A DNA stretch of 64,000 nt from Delftia acidovorans. GTDB lineage: Bacteria; Pseudomonadota; Gammaproteobacteria; Burkholderiales; Burkholderiaceae_C. Within the stretch, counting starts at the first letter, position 1. Every line of letters starts with the position of its first letter. The notes under the pieces were generated by a model. That model worked only from the letters and a program-made list of their open reading frames with translations, did not search any database and was not told where the DNA came from. Positions 11,660 to 20,698 of the stretch are shown here, one piece after another. The DNA is taken from contig JAITUC010000038.1 of assembly GCA_031286585.1 (NCBI GenBank), positions 558,001 to 622,000 on the forward strand. The letters run 5' to 3'. The translations under genes were made by a program, and so were the position numbers.

Positions 11660-13177
11660 TTACAGGCCTGCGGCTTCGCGGACCTTGGAGAACACCTTGG
11701 TGTTGTCCATGGTGCCCTTGAAGATCTTGGCGCCCGCGCCGCCGGCGAACAGCATCACATCGCCGCCGCCATGGGTTTCGGAGCCCGGTGTGCCCAGGTT
11801 CACGCCCACTTCCTGCAGGTAGTTGTCGTCCGTGGTGTCCACGGCCGTCACGTCATCGCGCGATGCGCCGCGTGCCGGTGCGATCCAGGGCTTGTTGCCA
11901 TCTTCGGCATTGACCTGGCTGGAGGCGGTGGCGTTGGGACGTCCGCCGTTGCCGAAGGCCAGCGTGGTGTAGGGCTTGCCGTCCTGGGCCTTGGCCATCT
12001 GGCCGGTCTGGTAGTCCTGCACCTTGCCCAGGATGGGGTTGCCGATCTTGGAGTAGCCGTTGAACACCATGTTGTGGTCGTGATCGGCGGTGACCACGAT
12101 CAGCGTGTTCTTCAGGCCCGGGTCCTTCTTTTCCATGTAGGCCATGGCGGTTTCGATGGCGCGGTCGAAGGCCAGCGTGTCTTCCAGCGCGCGCTTGGCA
12201 TTGGTGCCGTGCAGTGCATGGTCGATGCGGCCGCCTTCCACCATCAGGAAGAAGCCCTTGTCATTGCGGCTGAGCACGTCGAGCGCCTTACCGGTCATGT
12301 CGGCCAGGCTGGGTTCGTCCAGCTTTTGCTTGACGCGGTCCAGTTCGTAGGCCATTTCGCTTTGCGTGAACAGGCCCAGCAGCTTGGGGGCCTTGGTCGC
12401 GTCCAGGGCCGACAGCTCGCTGCCCTTGGCGACATAGGCGTAACCCTTGGCCTTCATCATGTCCACGAGGTTGGCCGTGTCCGTGCGCTTGCTGCTGGGG
12501 TTGACCGACTTGGGCAGATAGTTGCGCTGGCCGCCACCCATGAGCACGTCGATGCCGTCGCCCAGCTTGGTGTTGTAGTTGGCATGGCCGGGCACGGACT
12601 GCTCGGCAATGCTGTTGTAGCCATTGCGGTTGCAGATATGGGCGTAGGTGGCCGCAGGTGTCGCATGGCCCACGCGCGTGGTGGAGATGGCTCCCACGGC
12701 GCGGCCCTTGGCCTTGGACAGTTCCAGCAGGGTCTGCGCGGGCTGGCCGTTGCCGGCCGGGCAGGTGGTGTCTTCGCCGTTGATGTACTGCTGGCCGTTG
12801 GCCGCGTAGGCCATGGTCTCGGCCGACATGGAGATGACTTCGTTGTTCATCTTCACGCCGGTCATGTAGGCCGCCATCGAGGGCGCGCTGTCCGTGGTCT
12901 GGCCATCGCGCGAGAAGGTCTTGATGCGGCTGGCGTAAGGCAGGGACTGCATGGTCAGCGTGGCGCGCTCGCTGCTGGCCAGCGACGTGGGATTGGCAGC
13001 CAGCTGCTTCTCACCCTTGTAGATGCGCGCGGCGGTCACGGTGACCGGGCCCATGCCGTCGCCGAGGAAGAAGATGACGTTCTTGGCCTCGCCGGCCGCG
13101 TGGGCTGCGGGCGCCAGCAGCGCCAGCGCGCCGGCCGCCGCCAGGGCGAGGGAGGTCTTTTGGAGGATCGGATGCAT
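11660..13177 (-). CDS. phoA: Alkaline phosphatase, exported (PhoA family)
   Basis: 505 residues from ATG 13177 (MHPILQKTSLALAAAG) with AAGGAA upstream; the longer reading adds 14 residues with no signal sequence. Signal peptide ends near AHAAG (about residue 28). Metal and catalytic sites: NVIFFLGDGMG, nucleophile Ser97 in TTDSAPSMAAYMTG, EGGRIDHALHGTNA, VVTADHDH, and a C-terminal HGGGDV. Hydrolyses phosphomonoesters in the periplasm. Cotranscribed behind a paralogue with a 38-base gap and followed by the His-rich gene. Assigned to the PhoA superfamily by motifs; substrate range not determined. Confidence 0.92.
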   Translation of the reverse strand: MHPILQKTSLALAAAGALALLAPAAHAAGEAKNVIFFLGDGMGPVTVTAARIYKGEKQLAANPTSLASSERATLTMQSLPYASRIKTFSRDGQTTDSAPSMAAYMTGVKMNNEVISMSAETMAYAANGQQYINGEDTTCPAGNGQPAQTLLELSKAKGRAVGAISTTRVGHATPAATYAHICNRNGYNSIAEQSVPGHANYNTKLGDGIDVLMGGGQRNYLPKSVNPSSKRTDTANLVDMMKAKGYAYVAKGSELSALDATKAPKLLGLFTQSEMAYELDRVKQKLDEPSLADMTGKALDVLSRNDKGFFLMVEGGRIDHALHGTNAKRALEDTLAFDRAIETAMAYMEKKDPGLKNTLIVVTADHDHNMVFNGYSKIGNPILGKVQDYQTGQMAKAQDGKPYTTLAFGNGGRPNATASSQVNAEDGNKPWIAPARGASRDDVTAVDTTDDNYLQEVGVNLGTPGSETHGGGDVMLFAGGAGAKIFKGTMDNTKVFSKVREAAGL

Positions 13178-13215
13178 GTGGAATTCCTTGAGTGCCTTGA
13201 ATGCAGCGTGCGGCA

Positions 13216-14628
13216 TCACAAGCCGATGCTCTTCTTGATCAGGTTGAATACGGCCGTGTTGTCGATCACGCCGGAGAACGTGTCGGCACCCATGCCTTGC
13301 GCACCCAGGAACACGTCGGCGCCACCATGGGTTTCGGAGGCCAGGGGCACCACGGCCTCCTGCAGGTAATCGGGGCTTTCCAGCGAGGCCGCGTCGATGG
13401 GACCGCGCGTGGCCAGGCGCTTGGGACCATTGCCGAAGCCCATGATGGTGTAGGGATTGCCGTCCACGTCGGTGGAGGCCTTGCCGTCCACGTAGTTCTT
13501 GACCAGGCCCAGCACGCCGGGCTTGCCTGCCTCGGTCTTGCCGGTGCGCGCGGCGTAGCCGTTCAGGTGCAGCGTATGGTCATGGTCGGCCGTGACGACG
13601 ATCAGCGTGTTCTTCAGGCCCGGATCGAGCTTGGCCATCTTGTCCAGCGCGGTCTGGATGGCGTTGTCGAAGGCCACGGTGTCCTGCAGCGCGCGGCGCG
13701 CGTTGGTGGCGTGCAGCGCATGGTCGATGCGGCCTCCCTCCACCATCAGGAAGAAGCCCTTCTTCTTGGCCGACAGCGCGTCGATGGCCTTGCCCGTCAT
13801 CTCGGCCAGGCTCGGCTCCTTGGTCGCATCGCGGTCCAGGTCATAGGCCATGTGGTCCTTGGTGAACAGGCCGGCGATCTTGCTGCCGTCCACGGGCAGC
13901 TTGTCGAACTCGCTCTTATTGGCGGCGTAGCTGTATTTTTGCGTCTTGAACTCGGCGATCAGGTTGCGGCTGTCGTTGCGGCGGCCGCCGTCGGCCTTGG
14001 GCGTGAAGTAGTAGGAGCCGCCGCCCAGGATCACGTCCACGCCATCACCGAGCTTGCTGTTGTAGCCGGAGCCGCCGGGCACCAGGGCCGCGGCAATGGT
14101 GTTCTCCGCATCGCGGTGGCAGACGTGCGAGTAGGTGGTTGCCGGCGTGGCATGCGTGATGCGCGCGGTGGAGACCACGCCCGTGCCGTAGCCGGCGGAC
14201 TTCATCTGCTCGAGCAGCGTGGGAACGGCCTGGCCGTTGCCGCTGGGGCAGGTGCTGTCGTAGTTGGTGTGATAGGCCTTGCCCGCAGCGTCCGTGGCCT
14301 TGGTGTCGGGCGTCATGGAGATGACTTCGTTGTTCATCTTCACGCCGGTCATGTAGGCAGCCATCGAGGGCGCGCTGTCCGTCACCTGGGCGTCGTTCGA
14401 GAAGGTGTGGACGAAGGCCGTCTCGGGCAGCTTGTCCATGGTCAGCTCACCGTCTTCGCCCACGCTGTAGATGCGTGCGGCCGTCATGGTGGTGATGCCC
14501 ATGCCGTCGCCCAGGAAGAACAGCACGTTCTTGGTCGGGGTGGCTGCGGACGAGCCGTCGCTGCCGCCACAGGCGCTCAACAGCAGCGAGGCACCAGCCA
14601 GCGCGCTGCACAACATCTTCAGTTTCAT
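13216..14628 (-). CDS. Alkaline phosphatase, lipoprotein form (PhoA family)
   Basis: 470 residues from ATG 14628. The N-terminus MKLKMLCSALAGASLLLSAC has a lipobox with Cys20, so this paralogue should be membrane-anchored, unlike its neighbour. Same motif set: NVLFFLGDGMG, Ser85 in VTDSAPSMAAYMTG, EGGRIDHALHATNA, VVTADHDH, ETHGGADV. The frame extends upstream to 14871, but that part is non-homologous and crosses the Pho box. First gene of the operon; a PhoB-type promoter lies 87 bases upstream. Sequence similarity to the second phosphatase is strong around all active-site blocks, indicating an old tandem duplication. Confidence 0.92.
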   Translation of the reverse strand: MKLKMLCSALAGASLLLSACGGSDGSSAATPTKNVLFFLGDGMGITTMTAARIYSVGEDGELTMDKLPETAFVHTFSNDAQVTDSAPSMAAYMTGVKMNNEVISMTPDTKATDAAGKAYHTNYDSTCPSGNGQAVPTLLEQMKSAGYGTGVVSTARITHATPATTYSHVCHRDAENTIAAALVPGGSGYNSKLGDGVDVILGGGSYYFTPKADGGRRNDSRNLIAEFKTQKYSYAANKSEFDKLPVDGSKIAGLFTKDHMAYDLDRDATKEPSLAEMTGKAIDALSAKKKGFFLMVEGGRIDHALHATNARRALQDTVAFDNAIQTALDKMAKLDPGLKNTLIVVTADHDHTLHLNGYAARTGKTEAGKPGVLGLVKNYVDGKASTDVDGNPYTIMGFGNGPKRLATRGPIDAASLESPDYLQEAVVPLASETHGGADVFLGAQGMGADTFSGVIDNTAVFNLIKKSIGL

Positions 14629-14698
14629 GCGGATAACCCTCTGTAGGCAGGGGACCCCGCAGCACAGCCGCGCCCTCCCCCTGTTGATTGACCCGTGC

Positions 14699-14732
14699 AC
14701 TGTAGGAGCGGCCTGTGACGAGCCCGTGACAG
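14699..14732 (-). promoter_or_regulatory. Pho box and -10 element of the phosphatase operon
   Basis: On the minus strand CTGTCAC (14732-14726), four bases GGGC, TCGTCAC (14721-14715) matches the PhoB consensus of two CTGTCAT repeats with a 4-base spacer. Exactly ten bases further is TACAGT (14704-14699), a -10-like hexamer at the distance expected for PhoB promoters, where the Pho box replaces the -35. Predicts induction by phosphate starvation. Confidence 0.75.
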
Positions 14733-14822
14733 CAGGGCAGGAGCGGCAGGCGTATCGTTGCAGGAATGCGATGGTCGGCCGAACGCACAATGGCCCTGCG
14801 CAGCGACAGAACAAGGATTCCC

Positions 14823-15932
14823 ATGGACCAGAAAGCCCAAGCCCCTCATGACTCTCCAGCCCCGGACGCACCGCCCAGGCCGGTGCTCGACTACCCGTTC
14901 GAGGCCCCGCCGCAGCGCGGGCAGACGCTGGAAGTCGCTCCCGGTGTGCTCTGGATACGCATGCCCCTGCCCTATGCGCTGGACCACATCAATCTCTGGG
15001 CCATCGATGACGGCGAGGGCTGGGCCATCGTCGATACCGGCGCACGCACCGACGAGGGCGTAGCCACCTGGCGCGAACTGTTCTCCCAATCCACCGATGG
15101 CCGCTCGCTGACGCGCGTGCTGGTCACCCACATGCACCCCGACCATGTGGGCTTGGCCGGCTGGCTGACGCGCAAGTTCCATGTGCCGCTGTACATGACG
15201 CGCCTGGAGTACTTCAACTGCCGCGTCGTGGTCTCGGACTGCAGCCGCGAGGCGCCGCCCGACGCCATCGCCTTCTACCGCCGCGCCGGCTGGAGCGAGG
15301 GCGCACTGGAGTCCTACCGCGCACGCTTCGGCAACTTCGGCAAGCACATCCATACCCTGCCCGACAGCTACCGCCGCCTGCACGACGGCGAGGAGCTGCG
15401 CATAGGAAAGCACCTGTGGCGCGTGGTGGTCGGCAGCGGCCACTCGCCCGAGCACGCCAGCCTCTACTGCCCCGATCTCAAGCTGTTGATCTCGGGCGAC
15501 CAGGTGCTGCCGCGCATCTCCTCCAACGTTTCGGTCCATGCCATGGAACCCGAAGCCAATCCCATGGCCGACTGGATGGATTCTCTGGAAAAGGTCAGGC
15601 GCGAAGTGCCCGACGATGTGCTCGTCCTGCCCGCGCATGGCGATTGCTTCCGAGGCCTGCATGCGCGCATCGATTCGCTGGTGGCAGGCCAGGAGCGCGC
15701 CAACGACCGGCTGCTGGCCGCATTGGCCGAGCCCCGCCGCGCCGTCGATGTCTTCGGCGCCCTGTTCTCACGCCCCATCAGCGAATCCAGCCCCGCCCTG
15801 CTGGGCATGGCCACGGGCGAGAGCCTGGCCTGCCTCAACCACCTGATGCATGCGGGGCTGGTGGAACGCAGCATCGACGGGGAGGGGATTGCCTGGTACC
15901 GGGCGATTCCCGGTGCCGCAGCCATCGGCTAG
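14823..15932 (+). CDS. MBL-fold metallo-hydrolase
   Basis: 369 residues from ATG 14823, preceded by AAGGA (14813-14817); an upstream ATG at 14766 lacks a good site. Metallo-beta-lactamase fold: DTGARTDEG, metal motif THMHPDHVG, SGHSPEHASLY, ISGDQVLPRIS, and PAHGDCF, so both metal sites look intact. The C-terminal 70 residues (LLAALAEPRRAVDVFGALF ... LACLNHLMHAGLVERS) resemble the winged-helix tail of the LACTB2-like group. Substrate unknown; thioester, phosphodiester and RNA hydrolases all occur in this group. It is convergent with the next gene, seven bases apart. Confidence 0.88.
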   Translation: MDQKAQAPHDSPAPDAPPRPVLDYPFEAPPQRGQTLEVAPGVLWIRMPLPYALDHINLWAIDDGEGWAIVDTGARTDEGVATWRELFSQSTDGRSLTRVLVTHMHPDHVGLAGWLTRKFHVPLYMTRLEYFNCRVVVSDCSREAPPDAIAFYRRAGWSEGALESYRARFGNFGKHIHTLPDSYRRLHDGEELRIGKHLWRVVVGSGHSPEHASLYCPDLKLLISGDQVLPRISSNVSVHAMEPEANPMADWMDSLEKVRREVPDDVLVLPAHGDCFRGLHARIDSLVAGQERANDRLLAALAEPRRAVDVFGALFSRPISESSPALLGMATGESLACLNHLMHAGLVERSIDGEGIAWYRAIPGAAAIG

Positions 15933-15939
15933 GAGCCGA

Positions 15940-16839
15940 TCAGGCGGGCACGACCTGTGCGGGGGCTGGCAGATGAGGATAGCGGTGCGCCAGCGTCTGC
16001 TCCAGGCCGAACTGCGCCAGCAGGGCATGCAGCCGCTCGGCCGAGCTGCGCTTCTTCTGGCCGGTGTAGCGCGCAATGATCAGCTCGTTCTTCATGCTGT
16101 GCTCCCAGCCGACCAGCTCGGTCACGGTGACCTGGTAGCCGCAGGCTTCCAGGTACAGGCAGCGCAGCACGTTGGTGAGCTGGCTGCCCATCTCACGCGT
16201 GTGTATGGGATGGCGCCACAGTTCGGCCAGGGGCGTGCGCGTCAGGCTCAACGCCTTGGTCTGGCGCAGGCAGGCAGCGACCTCGGCCTGACAGCAGGGC
16301 ACCAGCACCATGGCCCTGGACTTTTTCTCCAGGCCGAAGGCGATGGCGTCGTCGGTGGCGGTGTCGCAGGCGTGCAGGGCCGTGACCACGTCGAATTGCG
16401 CAGGCATGAAGTCGGCATGCGTGGATTCGGCCACCGACATGTTGAGGAAGCCCATGCGGTCGAAGCCCAGCTCAGCGGCCAGCTTCTGCGATGCCTCCAC
16501 CAGCGGCGCGCGCGTCTCTATGCCGTAGATGTGGCCGCGTCCCAGCGGCTTGAAATACAGGTCGTAGAGGATGAAGCCCAGGTAGGACTTGCCGGCGCCA
16601 TGGTCGGCCAGGGTGACCGCATGGTCGCCCGACGACAGTTCCTCGAGGATGGGGGCGATGAACTGGTACAGGTGGTAGACCTGCTTGAGCTTGCGCCGCG
16701 AGTCCTGGTTGATCTTGCCTTCGCGGGTGAGGATGTGCAGCGCCTTGAGCAGTTCGATGGACTGGCCGGGCTTGAGGCCCAGCTGCTCGGTCACATCCTG
16801 CGCGGGCTTCGCGGCAGGCTTGCCTTGGCGCGCCTTCAT
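15940..16839 (-). CDS. Class I SAM-dependent methyltransferase-like protein
   Basis: 299 residues from ATG 16839, which overlaps the stop of the upstream DUF1415 gene (ATGA), so the two are coupled. The middle carries a Rossmann SAM site (VTLADHGAGKSYLGFILYDL, then IYGIETRAPLVEAS) and FDVVTALHACDTATDDAIAFG, a D-x-A-x-D-like segment with nearby PCCQAEVA as in RNA/tRNA methyltransferase-like families. Predicted cytoplasmic. Target not identifiable from sequence. Confidence 0.75.
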   Translation of the reverse strand: MKARQGKPAAKPAQDVTEQLGLKPGQSIELLKALHILTREGKINQDSRRKLKQVYHLYQFIAPILEELSSGDHAVTLADHGAGKSYLGFILYDLYFKPLGRGHIYGIETRAPLVEASQKLAAELGFDRMGFLNMSVAESTHADFMPAQFDVVTALHACDTATDDAIAFGLEKKSRAMVLVPCCQAEVAACLRQTKALSLTRTPLAELWRHPIHTREMGSQLTNVLRCLYLEACGYQVTVTELVGWEHSMKNELIIARYTGQKKRSSAERLHALLAQFGLEQTLAHRYPHLPAPAQVVPA

Positions 16840-17474
16840 TCGGCTGTGCCCGGCTTGGACGCAAGGGCTGCAGGGACCGCATGCGCCACGGGGCAGCGCG
16901 CGCCCACGCCCATGTCCAGCCAGCCTTCGATGCCGATTTTCTCCAGCGTCTCCATGTTGCGCTCGTAGATGGACTCCGCTTCGGGGAATGCTTCGACCGC
17001 CTTGTCTATGCTGTCCTCGCGCAGCAGGTGCAGCGTGGGATAGGGCGAGCGGTTGGTGCAGTTGGTGACGTCGTCGGCTTCGGTGCCCTCGAACTGGAAC
17101 TGCGGATGGAACGAGGCCACCTGCAGGATGCCTCCCAGGTCCAGTTCCTCGACCATGGCGTCGGCCACTTCGAGGAAGTCGTTGAAGTCCAGGAATTCCT
17201 GCAGCGCGTGGGGCAGGATCAACAGCGTGGTGTCGCGCTTTTCGGGCGATGCCTCGGCCAGCGCTTCCAGCTCGCGGTGCAGGTCCGCCGCCACGCCTTC
17301 GGCATCGGTGGCCTGGCTGACCGCGTAGTGGATCTGGCCCTTGATGTGCACGCCCTTGGCGAAGGGACACAGGTTCAGGCCGATCACGGCCTTTTCGAGC
17401 CAGTGCACCGTATCCTCGATCACGGTGACAGGCGGAAACTCGGCCGCGCGAATCTCGTGGTTGGTATCGGTCAT
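16836..17474 (-). CDS. DUF1415 family protein
   Basis: 212 residues from ATG 17474 (MTDTNHEIR). The DUF1415 signature is clear: VIGLNLCPFAKGV near the N-terminus, then LLILPHALQEFLDFNDFLEVAD, VASFHPQFQFEGT and NCTNRSPYPTLHLLRE. The CPFAK cysteine and the conserved HPxFxF and NRSPYP blocks suggest a metal or redox site, but no function is established. It overlaps the methyltransferase gene, so the two may share a role. A GC hairpin (17500-17516) lies 26 bases before its start. Confidence 0.85.
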   Translation of the reverse strand: MTDTNHEIRAAEFPPVTVIEDTVHWLEKAVIGLNLCPFAKGVHIKGQIHYAVSQATDAEGVAADLHRELEALAEASPEKRDTTLLILPHALQEFLDFNDFLEVADAMVEELDLGGILQVASFHPQFQFEGTEADDVTNCTNRSPYPTLHLLREDSIDKAVEAFPEAESIYERNMETLEKIGIEGWLDMGVGARCPVAHAVPAALASKPGTAE

Positions 17475-17611
17475 GGCTGTGCCCTTCAAAAATGCGAACG
17501 GGGGCACTGCGCCCCCAGACATTGCGAAACCGTCCAGGAACCCTTCCCTGCCCTGTCACGCAGGGTCCGCATTCTAGCCGCGCCGCCCGGGCGATGCCGG
17601 TGCCCGGTTTC

Positions 17612-18790
17612 TCAGCCCAGCAGGCGCAGACCTGTCAGCAGTTCATGCTCCCGGGCCGCGTAGCGGTCCGTCATCCCGGCGATGAAGTCGGACACCACCC
17701 GCGCACGCGCCGATACGTCCTCGGCCAGCATGGCCCGCTGCACGAAGCGCGGCTTCATGCGATCAGGCTCCACCATGTAGGCCGCAAACAGCTCGGCCAC
17801 CACCTGCTGCGCGCCGTCCATGGTCTTCATCACCTGTTCATGGCGATAGAGATTGCGGAACAGGAACTGCTTGAGTTGCAGCGACTGCTGCCTCATGGTA
17901 TCGCTGAAGCCCACCAGGGGGCCAGCCTGTGCGCGCACCTCATCGACCGAACAGGGCCGTGCCTGTGCAATGCGTTGCTGCGTGGCGGCGATCACGTCAT
18001 AGACCTGGTCGCTGAGCATGCGGCGGATGCTTTCGTACAGCAGCCGGCGCTCGGCCAAGGGCATGCCCAGTTGGGGATGCTCGGCCAGCGTCGCATCGTG
18101 ATAGCGCGCGAACAAAGGAACGGCCTCGCACAGCTGGGCCATGGTGATCAGGCCGGAGCGCACGCCATCGTCCACGTCATGGGCGTTGTAGGCAATGGCA
18201 TCGGCCAGATTGCACAGCTGGGCCTCCAGCGAAGGCTGCCGGCCCAGCAAAAAGCGCTGGGCCACGCCACCCGGTTCCCGCGCCTCCAGATGCTCGGCGT
18301 TGGTGCGCGAGCAGTGCTTGAGAATGCCTTCGCGCGTCTCGAAGCTCAGGTTGAGCCCGTCAAAGGCCGGATAGCGCTCCTCCAGCTGGTCCACCACGCG
18401 CAGGCTTTGCAGGTTGTGTTCGAAGCCGCCATGCGGCTGCATGCAGGCATTGAGCGCATCCTGGCCCGCATGGCCGAAGGGGGTGTGGCCCAGGTCGTGC
18501 GCCAGGCAGATGGCCTCGACCAGGTCCTCGTCGAGCTGCAGGGACCGGGCGACAGAGCGGCCCAGTTGTGCCACCTCCAGCGAGTGCGTCAGCCGCGTGC
18601 GGAACAGGTCGCCTTCATGGTTGACGAAGACCTGGGTCTTGTAGACCAGGCGCCGGAAGGCCGAGGAATGCACGATGCGGTCCCGGTCGCGCTGGAAGTC
18701 GCTGCGCGTGGGCGCGGGTGCCTCCGCAAAACGCCGTCCCCGGCTGAACGCCGGGTTGCAGGCATAGGGGGCCAAGGCCTGTTTCTGCAT
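17612..18790 (-). CDS. dgt: Deoxyguanosinetriphosphate triphosphohydrolase-like protein (HD domain)
   Basis: 392 residues. N-terminal [10 protein letters not shown]...[11 protein letters not shown]-type block, then [11 protein letters not shown], the HD metal site [14 protein letters not shown] and [15 protein letters not shown], and [11 protein letters not shown], all diagnostic of the dGTPase-like branch. Hydrolyses dNTPs to deoxynucleoside and triphosphate; shorter than E. coli Dgt (about 505) and matching the common 'dGTPase-like' subgroup. Lies 64 bases after aroB on the same strand. Confidence 0.92.
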   Translation of the reverse strand: MQKQALAPYACNPAFSRGRRFAEAPAPTRSDFQRDRDRIVHSSAFRRLVYKTQVFVNHEGDLFRTRLTHSLEVAQLGRSVARSLQLDEDLVEAICLAHDLGHTPFGHAGQDALNACMQPHGGFEHNLQSLRVVDQLEERYPAFDGLNLSFETREGILKHCSRTNAEHLEAREPGGVAQRFLLGRQPSLEAQLCNLADAIAYNAHDVDDGVRSGLITMAQLCEAVPLFARYHDATLAEHPQLGMPLAERRLLYESIRRMLSDQVYDVIAATQQRIAQARPCSVDEVRAQAGPLVGFSDTMRQQSLQLKQFLFRNLYRHEQVMKTMDGAQQVVAELFAAYMVEPDRMKPRFVQRAMLAEDVSARARVVSDFIAGMTDRYAAREHELLTGLRLLG

Positions 18791-18854
18791 TCGATCGCCT
18801 CATCATGCTGACGAGGCCACTCTAGCAGTTCCTGCGTGCCCCCTGCGCTGCGGA

Positions 18855-19973
18855 TCAGGCGCAGCAGGCGTCGATGACCTCGCGCACCAGCGCGTCGGGA
18901 GCCGAACGCATGATCGCCTTGCCGGGACCGTCGATGAGCACGAAGCGGATTTCGCCCGCCTCCGACTTCTTGTCCACGCGCATCAGCTCCAGATAGCGCC
19001 CGGCATTGTCGGTTTCGTCCAGGATGGCGCCACGCACCGGCAGGCCTGCACGCGCGATCAGCCCACGCAACCTCTGCACGAAGGCAGCATCCACCAGTCC
19101 AAGGCGCTGCGACAGCTCGGCCGCCATGACCATGCCGGCGCCCACGCCCTCGCCGTGCAGCCAGTTGCCGTAGCCCATGCCGGCCTCGATGGCATGACCA
19201 AAGGTGTGGCCAAAATTGAGAATGGCGCGCAAGCCGGCCTCCTTCTCGTCCTGCCCCACGACCCAGGCCTTGATCTCCACGCTGCGCTTGATCGCGTGCG
19301 CCAGCGCCGTGCGGTCGCGGGCAAGCAAGGCATCCATGTTCTCTTCCAGCCAGGCCAGGAAGTCCATGTCGGCGATCGGCCCGTACTTGATGACCTCGGC
19401 CAGGCCGGCGCTCAGCTCGCGCACGGGCAGCGTGTCCAGCGAGGCCAGGTCGCAAACCACCAGCTGCGGCTGGTAGAAGGCGCCGATCATGTTCTTGCCC
19501 AGCGGATGGTTGATGGCTGTCTTGCCGCCCACCGACGAATCCACCTGCGACAGCAGCGTGGTGGGCAGCTGCACGAACGGCACGCCACGCATGTAGCTGG
19601 CGGCGGCAAAGCCGGTCATGTCGCCGATGACGCCGCCACCCAGCGCGAACAGCACGGTCTTGCGGTCGCAGCCGCCGGACAGCAGGTCGTCAAAGATCAG
19701 GTTCAGCGTCTGCCAGTCCTTGTGGGCCTCGCCATCGGGCAGCACCACGGTGCGCACGCTGCGGTAGCGTTGTTCCAGCACGTGGCGCAGCGCGGGCTCA
19801 TAGAGCGGTGCGACCACATCATTGCTGACGATCACGGCCTGGGCCGCAGAAGGCAGGGCGGCGTAGGTCGCGGCTTGGTCCAGCAGGCCGGTGCCGATGC
19901 TGATCGGATAGGAACGATCCCCCAGGTCAATGGTCACGACCTGGGCGGCAGGCAAGGAAGAAGCGGTGGGCAA
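18855..19973 (-). CDS. aroB: 3-dehydroquinate synthase
   Basis: 372 residues. Converts DAHP to 3-dehydroquinate, second step of the shikimate pathway, NAD- and Zn-dependent. Motifs: [65 protein letters not shown], and the Zn ligand block [13 protein letters not shown]. Usual length is about 360. Located downstream of aroK as in many proteobacteria, but here an intrinsic terminator lies between them, so a promoter in the 19974-20044 region is likely. Confidence 0.96.
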   Translation of the reverse strand: MPTASSLPAAQVVTIDLGDRSYPISIGTGLLDQAATYAALPSAAQAVIVSNDVVAPLYEPALRHVLEQRYRSVRTVVLPDGEAHKDWQTLNLIFDDLLSGGCDRKTVLFALGGGVIGDMTGFAAASYMRGVPFVQLPTTLLSQVDSSVGGKTAINHPLGKNMIGAFYQPQLVVCDLASLDTLPVRELSAGLAEVIKYGPIADMDFLAWLEENMDALLARDRTALAHAIKRSVEIKAWVVGQDEKEAGLRAILNFGHTFGHAIEAGMGYGNWLHGEGVGAGMVMAAELSQRLGLVDAAFVQRLRGLIARAGLPVRGAILDETDNAGRYLELMRVDKKSEAGEIRFVLIDGPGKAIMRSAPDALVREVIDACCA

Positions 19974-20044
19974 GATAGTGTCGCTCCAAGGCAGAAAGAG
20001 TAAAAGGAATTGCGCGACACGGCAGCGCGCCCGGCAACCGCCGA

Positions 20045-20082
20045 TCTTAAAGAAAAAGGCCCCGGCAAGTGCCGAGGCCTTT
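20045..20082 (-). terminator. Intrinsic terminator between aroK and aroB
   Basis: On the minus strand AAAGGCCTCGGC (20082-20071), loop ACTT, GCCGGGGCCTTT (20066-20055), then a T-rich tail. The stem is 12 bp with one mismatch. It begins 20 bases after the aroK stop. Confidence 0.85.
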
Positions 20083-20102
20083 GGTGCTCCACCTGACTGT
20101 GC

Positions 20103-20633
20103 TCAGGCCAGTTCCGCCTGCATGCGTATGCGCTGGGCGGCCTGCGCCACAGACAGACCCGATGTCTGGATCACGAAGTGAGCCGTCTCCAGATAAAGCG
20201 GCTCGCGTTGCAGCAGCAGCTCCCGCAGGCGCAGCGCCGGGTCTTCCACCTGCAGCAAGGGCCGCGTCACATCGTTGCGCAGCCGTGCGGCGATGTCCTC
20301 TGGCGTGCAATCCAGATAGAAGACCTGGGTGCGCTCATGCAGATGGCGGCGGTTTTGCTCGCGCAGCACCACGCCACCGCCCGTGGACAGCAGCAGGCTG
20401 GATGTGGAGGCCGACAGCTCATCAATGACCTGCGACTCCATATCTCGAAAAGCCTGCTCTCCCTCGCGCTCGAAAAACTCCCGGATGCTGCAGCCAAGGC
20501 GCTGCTCGACCACATGATCCGCATCCACAAAACGCATCGACCACAGGCGCGCCAACTGGCGACCTATGGTCGATTTGCCGGAGCCGGGCAGGCCGATCAG
20601 GGCCACCCGGGTTACCAAGCCTGAAACATCCAT
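20103..20633 (-). CDS. aroK: Shikimate kinase
   Basis: 176 residues. Walker A GLPGSGKST (14-22), shikimate-binding DADHVVEQRLG, FFEREGEQAFRDME, STGGGVVLRE and the lid arginines in RNDVTRPLLQ. Phosphorylates shikimate at O3. Follows the pil operon at the usual place after pilQ, except that an extra lipoprotein gene intervenes; an 8-bp inverted repeat (20650-20657 with 20675-20682) lies just upstream of its start. Confidence 0.95.
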   Translation of the reverse strand: MDVSGLVTRVALIGLPGSGKSTIGRQLARLWSMRFVDADHVVEQRLGCSIREFFEREGEQAFRDMESQVIDELSASTSSLLLSTGGGVVLREQNRRHLHERTQVFYLDCTPEDIAARLRNDVTRPLLQVEDPALRLRELLLQREPLYLETAHFVIQTSGLSVAQAAQRIRMQAELA

Positions 20634-20698
20634 CTGCTGTTACCGCACGGGCCATGGAAAACCAAAATTATCTCCCATGGCCGCGAGCGGCATCGCCT

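Noticed and set aside
14629-14871. N-terminal extension of the lipoprotein phosphatase
   Set aside because: Would place the Pho box and -10 inside the coding region and hide the lipobox behind 81 non-homologous residues.
17500-17516. GC-rich hairpin before the DUF1415 gene as terminator of the dGTPase gene
   Set aside because: The stem is only 6 bp and the T-run comes seven bases later, so it is not a convincing terminator. Mentioned only with the gene.
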